Part shown: piece by piece, positions 16,003-23,248 of the stretch
Layout: every line of letters starts with the position of its first letter
Position numbering within the stretch: the first letter of the stretch is position 1
Origin: JBBRYK01 sp038237665
GTDB taxonomy: Bacteria > Actinomycetota > Thermoleophilia > Gaiellales > Gaiellaceae
Reading direction: 5' to 3'
Length of the DNA stretch: 48,324 nucleotides
Assembly: GCA_038237665.1 (NCBI GenBank)
Contig: JBBRYK010000014.1
Location: 1 to 48,324 of the forward strand
The notes under the pieces: generated by a model
Databases searched by the model: none
Seen by the model: the letters and a program-made list of their open reading frames with translations, nothing else
Told to the model about the DNA's origin: nothing
Translations under genes and position numbers: made by a program

Positions 16003-17124
16003 GTGGCGGACGTGCGCATCGCCCGGCTGGCCGACATCCTGGTCGGCTACTCGGCGCGCGTGAAGAAGGACGACCTCGTCCTGATCGCAGCGACGCCGCA
16101 CGCTGCCGAGCTGGTCCGCGAAGTGTACGGGCGCGTGCTCGCCGCGGGCGGGTATCCGGTCACCCGCATCGGGGTCGACGGCATCAGCGAGAGCCTGCTC
16201 GAGCTCGGCTCGACCAAGCAGCTCGAGTGGGTGAACCCGCTGCGGATGACCGAGATGGAGACGATCGACGTCTACATCGTCATCCTCGCGGAGTCGAACA
16301 CCCGCAGCCTGAGCGGCGCGGACACGACCAAGATGGCCAGCGTCAGCAAGGCCGGCGAGGGCATGCGTCGCCGCTACCTGGCGCGGGCCGCGGCCGGTGA
16401 GCTCCGCTGGGTGCTGACCGCGTACCCGACGAACGCCGCCGCGCAGGACGCCGAGATGGCGCTCGCCGAATACGAGGACTTCGTCTACCGGGCGGCCTTT
16501 CTCGACCACAGCGATCCCGTGCAGCGGTGGGAGTCGTTCGCAGACGACCTCCGCCGGGTCGCCGGGTTCCTCGGCGGCTGCAAGGAGCTGCGCATCGTGG
16601 CCGACGGAACGGATCTCCGCCTGGGGGTCGAGGGCCGGATCTGGGAGGCGTCGAGCGGCCACGAGAACTTCCCCGACGGGGAGGTCTTCACCGCGCCGAT
16701 CGAGACGAGCGTCGAGGGGACGATCCACTTCACCTACCCCGGGGTCTTTCAGCGCCGCGAGGTCCACGACGTTCGCCTGCGCTTCGAGGGCGGGGAGGTC
16801 GTCGAGGCGACCGCGGCCAGGGGTCAGGATTTCCTGCGCGAGATGATCGGCCTCGACCAGGGCTCACGCCGCGTCGGCGAGTTCGCGTTCGGCCTCAACG
16901 CAGCGGTCGAGACGTTCACCAAGAACATCCTCTTCGACGAGAAGATCGGCGGCACGGTGCACCTCGCGCTCGGCGAGTCGTACCCCGAGACGGGCGGTGT
17001 GAACCGCTCCGCGCTGCACTGGGACCTGATCTGCGACCTGCGCGGCGGCAGCGAGGTCCACGCGGACGGCGAGCTCGTCTACCGCGACGGGGCGTTCCTG
17101 CCGGGGGTCGTCGAGGACGCGTAG
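16003..17124 (+). CDS. M29 family aminopeptidase, copy 2
   Basis: Tandem paralogue of the preceding gene, 373 residues, with similar N-terminus (RIARLADILVGYS), ENFPDGEVFTAP, E293 in VGEFAFGLN, H in TVHLALGESYPE, and HWDLICD. The GTG at 16003 starts 4 bases after the previous stop, so the two are co-transcribed. Sequences differ enough that different peptide specificity is likely. They may also form mixed oligomers, since M29 enzymes are dimers. Confidence 0.92.
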   Translation: MADVRIARLADILVGYSARVKKDDLVLIAATPHAAELVREVYGRVLAAGGYPVTRIGVDGISESLLELGSTKQLEWVNPLRMTEMETIDVYIVILAESNTRSLSGADTTKMASVSKAGEGMRRRYLARAAAGELRWVLTAYPTNAAAQDAEMALAEYEDFVYRAAFLDHSDPVQRWESFADDLRRVAGFLGGCKELRIVADGTDLRLGVEGRIWEASSGHENFPDGEVFTAPIETSVEGTIHFTYPGVFQRREVHDVRLRFEGGEVVEATAARGQDFLREMIGLDQGSRRVGEFAFGLNAAVETFTKNILFDEKIGGTVHLALGESYPETGGVNRSALHWDLICDLRGGSEVHADGELVYRDGAFLPGVVEDA

Positions 17125-17135
17125 CGGACCCGCCC

Positions 17136-17180
17136 TTGACACGAACGCGTGTTCGCTCTAGCATAGCGAACACATGTTCG
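17136..17180 (+). promoter_or_regulatory. Promoter with two LexA (SOS) boxes
   Basis: TTGACA (17136-17141), an exact 17-bp spacer and TAGCAT (17159-17164). The first box, CGAACGCGTGTTCG (17142-17155), fills the spacer. The second, CGAACACATGTTCG (17167-17180), covers the expected start site and the ATG itself. Both fit the CGAAC-N4-GTTCG operator of Gram-positive/actinobacterial LexA. There is no Shine-Dalgarno, so the transcript should be leaderless. Confidence 0.85.
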
Positions 17181-17413
17181 CTCGGTTCCTGATCGTTCTC
17201 CTGCTCTTCGCCGTCACGGTGGCCGTGGTCGCCCGGACGTCGAGCGGGCACGCGCACCCGCAGCACTACGTCGTTCGGCCGACCGACACGCTCTGGTCGA
17301 TCGCCGCGTCGCACTACGGAGGCGATCCACGCGAGGGAATCTGGAAGATCGAGAAACAGAACCACCTCTCCGGGCCCGAGATCTATCCGGGCGAGCCGCT
17401 CCTCCTGCCGTAG
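17174..17413 (+). CDS. SOS-controlled LysM membrane protein (YneA-like)
   Basis: A 79-residue protein: an N-terminal transmembrane/signal segment (FLIVLLLFAVTVAVVA, residues 5-20), then one LysM domain (YVVRPTDTLWSIAASHYGG, about 33-78) ending with PGEPLLLP. LysM binds peptidoglycan glycan chains. The size, topology and LexA-box promoter are those of YneA-type SOS division inhibitors, which are usually divergent from lexA. Here no lexA is nearby. The start codon lies inside the second LexA box, so repression should be tight. Function as a damage-induced division brake is inference. Confidence 0.82.
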   Translation: MFARFLIVLLLFAVTVAVVARTSSGHAHPQHYVVRPTDTLWSIAASHYGGDPREGIWKIEKQNHLSGPEIYPGEPLLLP

Positions 17414-17488
17414 GGGCTTGCAGTCCGTCTGCGGGACGAGCACCCTGGACTATCGGCTCGTGGCTGGGAGAGCTTGACGGAGCGCTTC

Positions 17489-17500
17489 TAGAATCGCTGC
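17489..17500 (+). promoter_or_regulatory. -10-like hexamer before rnz
   Basis: TAGAAT ends 6 nt before the GTG start without a Shine-Dalgarno. An upstream TTGACG is only 9 nt away and so cannot be its -35. Probably leaderless. Confidence 0.4.
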
Positions 17501-18733
17501 GTGGATCTCGACGTGGTCTTCCTCGGGACGTCCGGCTCGATGCCGACGTCGCAGCGCGCCCCGACGGCCACGCTGGTCCGGCGTGGCGGAGAGCGGCTGC
17601 TCTTCGACTGCGCCGAGGGGACCCAACGCCAGCTCTTGCGCTCGTCCGTCGGGCTCGTCGAGCTGGGGGACCTGTTTCTCACGCACTACCACGCCGACCA
17701 TTACCTGGGGCTGCCCGGGATGCTGAAGACCTTCGCGCTCCGCGGGCGGGAAATGCCGATCACCATCTACGGCCCGCCAGGCCTGGGCGAGCTGTTCACG
17801 GCGCTCCGCCGCATCTTCGGCAAGCTCACGTACCGCTACACGCTGGTCGAGCTCACCCCCGGCGACCGCCTGGAGCGCGGCGACTACCGGCTGGAGGCTT
17901 TCTCGGTCAAGCACGGCGTCTCGGCGATCGGCTACGCGCTCGTGGAAGAGGCGCGACCGGGTCGCTTCGACGTCGCCGCGGCCGAGGCGCTCGGCGTGCC
18001 GGTCGGCCCACAGCGCGGGGCGCTTCAGGCGGGCAAGGCGGTTACCCTCGCCGACGGGCGCACGGTGACGCCGCAACAGGTGCTCGGGACGGAGAGGCCC
18101 GGGCGGAAGGTCGTCCTGGCCGGCGACACGGCACCGGCACGGACGGTGCTGGAGGCCGCGCTGAACGCCGACGTCCTCGTCCACGAGGCCACGTTCTGCG
18201 AGGACGAGGCCGAGCGTGCACGCGAGACCGAGCACTCGACGGCCGCCGGCGCCGCAGCGCTCGCCCGGGATGCCGGCGTCCGGATGCTGGCGCTCACCCA
18301 CCTCTCGAACAGGTACTTCGGGCCGGAGGTCGCGCGTGAGGCGCGCGCGATCTTCCCGCAGACGGTGGTCCCGAGGGACTTCGATATCATCGACGTCCGC
18401 TTCCAGGAACGGGGGGGACCCGTCCTTGTCAAGGGAGGGGCGCTTCACCGCCGGGCGGCGAGTGCTACCGATCGCGAGACGGAGGAGAGGCGAGGCCAGG
18501 TGATGACGCGGATGGTTCAGGTCGTGCTCGCCCAGGACGTGACCGAGGCCGAGGAGATCCAGACGATCCTCCGGACGGCGGGCATCGACTCGGAGCTCGA
18601 GAGCGCCGTCGAGCACCATCCCCGGGCGACGGAGGACACGCCGCAGAAGATTCTCGTTCCCGAGTCGTCGCTGGAGGCCGCGCAGCACGCGATCGAGGCG
18701 ATGACCGACCCGGACCAGATCATCGCCGAGTGA
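17501..18733 (+). CDS. rnz: Ribonuclease Z fused to a DUF2007-like C-terminal domain
   Basis: Residues 1 to about 310 form an MBL-fold tRNA 3'-processing endonuclease: FLGTSGSMPTSQRAPTATL, zinc motif H62-H64-D66-H67 in THYHADHYLG, AGDT and the HST segment ETEHSTAAGAA, then LTHLSNRY. RNase Z trims the 3' trailer of tRNAs, relevant because both tRNAs here lack encoded CCA. From M335 to 410 a second domain follows in frame (TRMVQVVLAQDVTEAEEIQ, then LRTAGIDSELES and ILVPESSLEAAQHAIEAM), resembling DUF2007 signal-transducing-like proteins. It may be a fusion, or the domain may also be made from the internal ATG at 18503. Confidence 0.87.
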   Translation: MDLDVVFLGTSGSMPTSQRAPTATLVRRGGERLLFDCAEGTQRQLLRSSVGLVELGDLFLTHYHADHYLGLPGMLKTFALRGREMPITIYGPPGLGELFTALRRIFGKLTYRYTLVELTPGDRLERGDYRLEAFSVKHGVSAIGYALVEEARPGRFDVAAAEALGVPVGPQRGALQAGKAVTLADGRTVTPQQVLGTERPGRKVVLAGDTAPARTVLEAALNADVLVHEATFCEDEAERARETEHSTAAGAAALARDAGVRMLALTHLSNRYFGPEVAREARAIFPQTVVPRDFDIIDVRFQERGGPVLVKGGALHRRAASATDRETEERRGQVMTRMVQVVLAQDVTEAEEIQTILRTAGIDSELESAVEHHPRATEDTPQKILVPESSLEAAQHAIEAMTDPDQIIAE

Positions 18734-19170
18734 GCTCTTTCCGCAGGCGGCTGGCCTGCGCCTGCGTCGTACTCGCGGCTGCGGCGGCGCCGGCTCCGGC
18801 GAGCGCGGCGACCAAGACCTACTCGACCGGGCCGATCCACCAGGCGATCCCCGACGGCGGCGTGGTCGAACAAGGCCTGAGGGTTCGTGACAAGGGGCCC
18901 GTCTCGCACGTGTCCGTGTCGTTGCGCATCGATCATCCGCAGGCCGGTCAGCTGACCCTCGAACTCGTCAGCCCGTCCGGCCAGGCGGTGCTGCTCTCGG
19001 CCAAGCGCGGCGGCACCGGCGCCAACTACGGGAAGGGACCGGGCTGCGACGGCCAGCTGACCGTCTTCGACGACGAGTTCGGCACGCCAATCGCGCAGGG
19101 CTCGGCTCCGTTCCTCGACAGCCCGTATACACCCGAGCAGAAACTCGCGGCCATCGCCCGAAGTTCCGCG
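18730..19170 (+). pseudogene. Secreted P-domain (proprotein convertase-like) protein, truncated
   Basis: Signal peptide (RRRLACACVVLAAAAAPAPA, then SAA) followed by the first two thirds of a P/Homo B domain: VEQGLRVRDKGPVSHVSVS, LRIDHPQAGQLTLELVSPSG, GTGANYGKGPGCDGQLTVFDD. The end of the domain (normally a Trp-rich strand after the PEQ region) is absent. After PYTPEQKLAAIA the frame changes to low-complexity Ser/Thr, and another protein begins in a different frame. The reading frame stays open to 19374 but that tail is meaningless. GTG start overlaps the rnz stop. Confidence 0.65.
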
Positions 19171-19634
19171 ACTACCGCCGCGTCGTCGGCTGGTGGGGCA
19201 ACGCGGGCTACCGGCTCGCCGACCTCGATCACGACGGGCGCCCCGAGCTCTCGACTGCCGACGACCGGTTCGCGTACGTGTTCACCGCCTATGCCTTCTC
19301 GGCCTTCCCGCCGCGGATCTGGCACTACGACCACCGCCGGCTCGTCGACATCACCCGGAGGTTCCCCGGCCTGATCGAGCAGCATGCACGCCTCCTCTGG
19401 AGCGACTACCGCTTCGTGCGCGACGACGAGTACCCCGAGGTCAGGGGGATCCTCGCCGCGTTCATGGCCGACCAGTACCTGCTCGGCCGGGAGGAGGACG
19501 GCTGGCGCAAGCTCGCCGTGGTGCTGAGACGCGGGGAGCTCGGCCCCGGCTCACTCGACCGGCTGTGGCCCGTCGGGCCCGCCTACATCCGTACGCTGCG
19601 TGCCTTCTTGCGCGAGACCGGATACGCGACGTGA
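19155..19634 (+). pseudogene. C-terminal part of an unrelated FG-GAP/VCBS-like secreted protein
   Basis: In the frame shifted from the P-domain, sequence reads KFRDYRRVVGWWGNAGYRL, then ADLDHDGRPELSTADDRFAY, VFTAYAFSAFPPRIWHYD and a long helical end to ETGYAT at 19634. DLDHDGRPEL is a typical calcium-binding FG-GAP repeat. The N-terminal half and start codon are missing. The stop overlaps the next gene (GTGA). I read this with the preceding feature as two genes joined by a deletion of unknown length. Confidence 0.65.
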
Positions 19635-20842
19635 CGCCGGTCGTCGACCCGGCACTGGCGAACGAGCTCGCCCGGCTCGCGGTGCACGTGGGCATGAACG
19701 TCCAGCCGGGCCAGATCGTCTCGATCTCGTCCGAGATCGGCAAGGAAGGCCTGACCGAGGCGGTGGCGCGCGAGGCGTACCGGGCGGGGGCGAAGTTCGT
19801 GGACGCCGTCTACTTCGACGTCCGCGTGAAGCGGGCCCGCATCGAGTTGGCCGCCGAGGAGACACTCGGCTACGTGCCGCCCTGGTACGGGGCGAGGATG
19901 CTTGCGCTCGGGGAGGAACGCGCAGCGCGGGCACATCTCGCCGGGCCCGTTTCGCCGGGAGTTCTCGCAGACCTCGATCAGGCGCGTTCCGGCCGGGACC
20001 AGCTGCCGTGGCTGCCCGAGGTACTGACCCTGATCAACGATGCGTCGACGAACTGGACGATCATCCCGTGCCCAACGGCCGGGTGGGCGACCCTCGTCCA
20101 TCCCGAGCTGGGCGAGGAGGACGCCCTGGCGAAGCTGTCCGAGGAGATCGCGCACGTCTGCCGGTTCGACGCCGACGATCCGGTCGTGGCCTGGCGTGAG
20201 CGCATGGATGCGCTCGCAGCGGCTGCCGAGCGCCTGACCGAGCACCGCTTCGACGCCCTGCATTTCGAAGGCGCGGGAACCGATCTGACCGTCGGCCTCT
20301 TCCCGAGCTCAGGCTGGATGACGGCCAGATTCGAGACGGCCGACGGAATCCCGCACATCGCGAACCTCCCCACCGAGGAGGTCTTCACCTGCCCCGACCC
20401 GGCCCGCGCGGAAGGCACCGTCCGCTCGACGAAGCCGCTGGTGATGACCGACGGAACGATCATCCGCGGTCTGCGCATGCGCTTCGAGGGCGGGCGAGCC
20501 GTCGAGATCGACGCGGACGAGGGCGCGGACGTGATGCGCACCCGCTGTGCCAGCGACGACGGTGCGAGCCGGCTCGGCGAGGTCGCTTTGGTCGACCGGG
20601 AGGGTCGGATCGGCCAGGTCGGCACGGTCTTCTACGACACGCTCCTGGACGAGAACGCCGCCAGCCATCTCGCCGTCGGCAACGGGTTCGACTTCGTGCT
20701 CGACGAGCAGGACCGCACCCGGAGAAACGCGAGCGCGATCCACACCGACTTCATGATCGGCTCGAACGACGTGAACGTCACGGGGCTGACGAGGGACGGC
20801 CGGAGGGTGCCCGTCCTGCGCGCCGGCGCCTGGCAGATCTAG
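19631..20842 (+). CDS. M29 family aminopeptidase, copy 3
   Basis: A 403-residue metallopeptidase, longer and more divergent than copies 1 and 2 and closer to the canonical AmpS/AmpT form: LARLAVHVGMNVQPGQIV, WTIIPCPTAGWATLVHP, NLPTEEVFTCPDP, E in LGEVALVDREG, H in ASHLAVGNGF and the C-terminal IHTDFMIGS metal ligands. GTG start overlaps the upstream stop by 4 bases. It converges on the lipoprotein hydrolase, with the two stops overlapping by 4 bases. Confidence 0.93.
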   Translation: MTPVVDPALANELARLAVHVGMNVQPGQIVSISSEIGKEGLTEAVAREAYRAGAKFVDAVYFDVRVKRARIELAAEETLGYVPPWYGARMLALGEERAARAHLAGPVSPGVLADLDQARSGRDQLPWLPEVLTLINDASTNWTIIPCPTAGWATLVHPELGEEDALAKLSEEIAHVCRFDADDPVVAWRERMDALAAAAERLTEHRFDALHFEGAGTDLTVGLFPSSGWMTARFETADGIPHIANLPTEEVFTCPDPARAEGTVRSTKPLVMTDGTIIRGLRMRFEGGRAVEIDADEGADVMRTRCASDDGASRLGEVALVDREGRIGQVGTVFYDTLLDENAASHLAVGNGFDFVLDEQDRTRRNASAIHTDFMIGSNDVNVTGLTRDGRRVPVLRAGAWQI

Positions 20843-21591
20843 CCGGCCACGGCGCCGCCGACGAGCCGGTCGGCTCGGGCCCAGAAGGCCTTGCGCGCCG
20901 CGGCCGAGGTCTGGAAGACCGAGAAGTGGTCGGCGACGAAGCCCTTGCTCGAACGGACGAGGACCGCCTGGATCCGCTCCGGCGGGAAGTTCGCCTCCGC
21001 CAGGCGATGGACGAGCTCCTGTGCGCCCGTCCGCTGATCGGCCTCTCCGACAAGGATCGCGACCCTCGTCTTCGGATCGAGGCTCCGCAGGTCGATCGCC
21101 TCCTCGAGCTTCGGGTTGACCGACCCCGGGAAAATGCTCATCACCGCTCTCGGACTGCGCCCGAAGAGGCGGGCTACCGCGGCCCATTCGACGGCCAGGC
21201 GTCCGCCCCGGGAGTAGCCGATGGCGACGATGGGCGCCTTCGGAGCCTTCAGGCGCTTGAGCGCGTCGGCAACTGCGAGCTCGATGTGGCGGTTCGCGCC
21301 GTACGCGCCCGGCACGGCCTCGTAGGTCGGATAGACGACCGCGTCGCCCTGGAGCGCGAGATGCCACAGCCACGCCCGGTGATTGGCGGGGGTGAGCTCG
21401 CTCTCGTCGAGGCCGTGGAGGTAGACGACGACCGCCCGAATTTCTCCCGTCGGGCGGTAGAGCCAGTAGCGGTTGGCGCCCGACGCGATCGGGCCCTCGA
21501 ACCGGACCCGGGGGCCGGAGCTGCTCGATCCCCCGCAGGCCGAGCCGATCAGGGCGAGGACGAGTGCGAGCGCAAGGCCGGTCCGGCGCAC
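20839..21591 (-). CDS. Lipoprotein alpha/beta hydrolase
   Basis: A 250-residue protein with a signal peptide and lipobox (LALIGSAC), expected to be attached outside the membrane. Alpha/beta-hydrolase pattern: oxyanion region VVVYLHGLDES, nucleophile elbow GYSRGG, acid region ILVGEADQRTG, and a late His in VADHFSVFQ. Likely an esterase or peptidase-like enzyme, substrate unknown. GTG start at 21591 with no ribosome site. It diverges from pyrR across about 77 bp. Confidence 0.8.
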   Translation of the reverse strand: MRRTGLALALVLALIGSACGGSSSSGPRVRFEGPIASGANRYWLYRPTGEIRAVVVYLHGLDESELTPANHRAWLWHLALQGDAVVYPTYEAVPGAYGANRHIELAVADALKRLKAPKAPIVAIGYSRGGRLAVEWAAVARLFGRSPRAVMSIFPGSVNPKLEEAIDLRSLDPKTRVAILVGEADQRTGAQELVHRLAEANFPPERIQAVLVRSSKGFVADHFSVFQTSAAARKAFWARADRLVGGAVAG

Positions 21592-21632
21592 GCTGTTTTA
21601 GACGTCAGATCGGCCCGATAGACTGCCGCGAC

Positions 21633-21664
21633 CTTTAACTCGGTCCAGTGAGGCCGGAAAGGAG
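21633..21664 (+). promoter_or_regulatory. PyrR-binding RNA element in the pyr leader
   Basis: CTTTAACTCGGTCCAGTG followed by AGGCCGGAAAGGAG resembles the conserved PyrR anti-antiterminator loop (UCC-GUGAGG core with flanking purines). The ribosome site AAGGAG is part of the element and lies 5 nt from the pyrR ATG. No terminator follows, so translational repression by UMP-bound PyrR, as proposed for mycobacteria, fits best. Confidence 0.75.
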
Positions 21665-21668
21665 CTGG

Positions 21669-22253
21669 ATGGAATCTGCCGCTACAGCGGCCGCGCGAGT
21701 CCTGCTGGACTCGGATGCGCTCGAGCGCACGCTCACGCGGATCGCTCACGAGATCATCGAAGGGAACCCGGAGCTCGATCGCGTCGCGCTCGTCGGCATC
21801 CACACGCGCGGGGTACCACTCGCGCAGCGCCTGCGCCGGCTGGTCGCCGAGCGCACGGGGGAGGAGGTCGCGCTCGGAACGGTCGACATCACCTTCTATC
21901 GCGACGACGTCCAGGTGCGGGGCGGCGAGGCGCCGCTGCATGCCCAGCCGGTCGTCCGCGCGACACGGCTCGATTTCCCGCTCGAGGGCAGGACCTGCGT
22001 TCTCGTCGACGACGTCCTCTACACGGGTCGCACGATCCGCGCCGCGATCGATGCGCTCTTCGACTACGGCCGACCCGCCCGCGTCCAGCTTGCAGTGCTC
22101 GCCGACCGCGGCCACCGTGAGCTTCCGATCCGCCCCGACTACGTCGGCAAGAACCTTCCGACCGCCCGCGAGGAGCGCGTCCAGGTGCAGCTGCTCGAGA
22201 TCGACGAGGTCGATCGCGTCCTGCTCGTCTCCGTCCCCGAGGAGGAGTCATGA
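21669..22253 (+). CDS. pyrR: PyrR bifunctional pyr operon regulator/uracil phosphoribosyltransferase
   Basis: A 194-residue PRTase-fold protein that binds pyr mRNA in a UMP-dependent way and may make UMP from uracil and PRPP. PRPP loop: CVLVDDVLYTGRTIRAA. Other family blocks are RVALVGIHTRGVPLAQRL, DITFYRDD and LADRGHRELPIRPDYVGKN. The ATG at 21669 is chosen for its AAGGAG site. A GTG at 21648 lies inside the RNA element. It opens a seven-gene operon and its stop overlaps pyrB. Confidence 0.95.
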   Translation: MESAATAAARVLLDSDALERTLTRIAHEIIEGNPELDRVALVGIHTRGVPLAQRLRRLVAERTGEEVALGTVDITFYRDDVQVRGGEAPLHAQPVVRATRLDFPLEGRTCVLVDDVLYTGRTIRAAIDALFDYGRPARVQLAVLADRGHRELPIRPDYVGKNLPTAREERVQVQLLEIDEVDRVLLVSVPEEES

Positions 22254-23248
22254 CCCCGGAGCTCCGCATCATGCGCGGCGACACCGTCCCGCCGGACCGT
22301 CCGCCGCGCCGCCACTTGATCTCGATCGGCGACCTCGAACGCGAGGACGTCGAGCGGCTGCTCGCCACCGCCGGCAGCTTCGCGCGCTCGCTCGAGCGCG
22401 AGATGAAGAAGCTGCCGACCCTGCGCGGCCGGACGGTCGTCAACCTGTTCTTCGAGTCCTCGACCCGCACCTCGGCGAGCTTCGAGCTCGCCGCGAAGCG
22501 GCTCTCTGCGGACACGATGTCGATCAAGTCGAGCGGTTCCTCGGTCGACAAGGGCGAGTCGCTCAAGGACACGGCGATCACGCTGGGCGCCTACGACCCG
22601 GACGTGATCGTTATCCGCCACCCGCAGATCGGTGCGCCGCAGCTCGTCGCGCGGGTCACCGACGCCCATGTCGTTAACGCCGGCGACGGCAAGCACCAGC
22701 ATCCGACCCAGGCGCTTCTCGACCTGTACACGATCCGGGAAGAGCTCGGCCGGATCGAAGGGCTGCACGTGGCGATCGTCGGCGACGTCCTGCATTCGCG
22801 AGTCGCTCGCTCGAACATCCAGGCGCTGACGCTGATGGGTGCCCACGTCACGCTCGTCGGCCCGCCTGCCCTCCTTCCGCGCGGCATCGAGTCGATGGGC
22901 TGCGAGACGTCGACCGACATCGAGACGATCGGCTCTGCCGACGTCGTCTACGTCCTGCGCATGCAGCAGGAGCGCATGTTGGAGGGCGCCAACTTCGTGC
23001 CGAGCCTGCGCGAGTACACGGCGCGCTGGGGAGTCACGCCGGAGCGGCTCCGGCCGGGACAGAAGGTGATGCACCCCGGCCCGATGAACCGCGGCGTCGA
23101 GATCGACCCCGTGGTCGCGGACGCGGCCGACGCGCTGATCGAGACGCAGGTCCGAGCAGGGCTGGTCGTGCGGATGGCGGTCCTCTACGACCTCCTGACG
23201 ACGGGGCCGGTCGGAGTCGAGATGGCCGTCGAGGCGGGGGTCGCGTGA
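22250..23248 (+). CDS. pyrB: Aspartate carbamoyltransferase catalytic subunit
   Basis: Condenses carbamoyl phosphate with aspartate, second step of UMP synthesis. 332 residues with the carbamoyl-phosphate motif FFESSTRTSASFE, the SSVDKGESLKDT loop, HPTQALLDLYT, and HPGPMNRGVEID. ATGA overlap with pyrR upstream and a 1-base TGATG overlap with pyrC downstream show translational coupling. No pyrI is present. Confidence 0.97.
   Translation: MTPELRIMRGDTVPPDRPPRRHLISIGDLEREDVERLLATAGSFARSLEREMKKLPTLRGRTVVNLFFESSTRTSASFELAAKRLSADTMSIKSSGSSVDKGESLKDTAITLGAYDPDVIVIRHPQIGAPQLVARVTDAHVVNAGDGKHQHPTQALLDLYTIREELGRIEGLHVAIVGDVLHSRVARSNIQALTLMGAHVTLVGPPALLPRGIESMGCETSTDIETIGSADVVYVLRMQQERMLEGANFVPSLREYTARWGVTPERLRPGQKVMHPGPMNRGVEIDPVVADAADALIETQVRAGLVVRMAVLYDLLTTGPVGVEMAVEAGVA

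Noticed and set aside
17474..17494. TTGACG/TAGAAT as a full promoter for rnz
   Set aside because: The spacer is only 9 bp; only the -10-like hexamer is kept.
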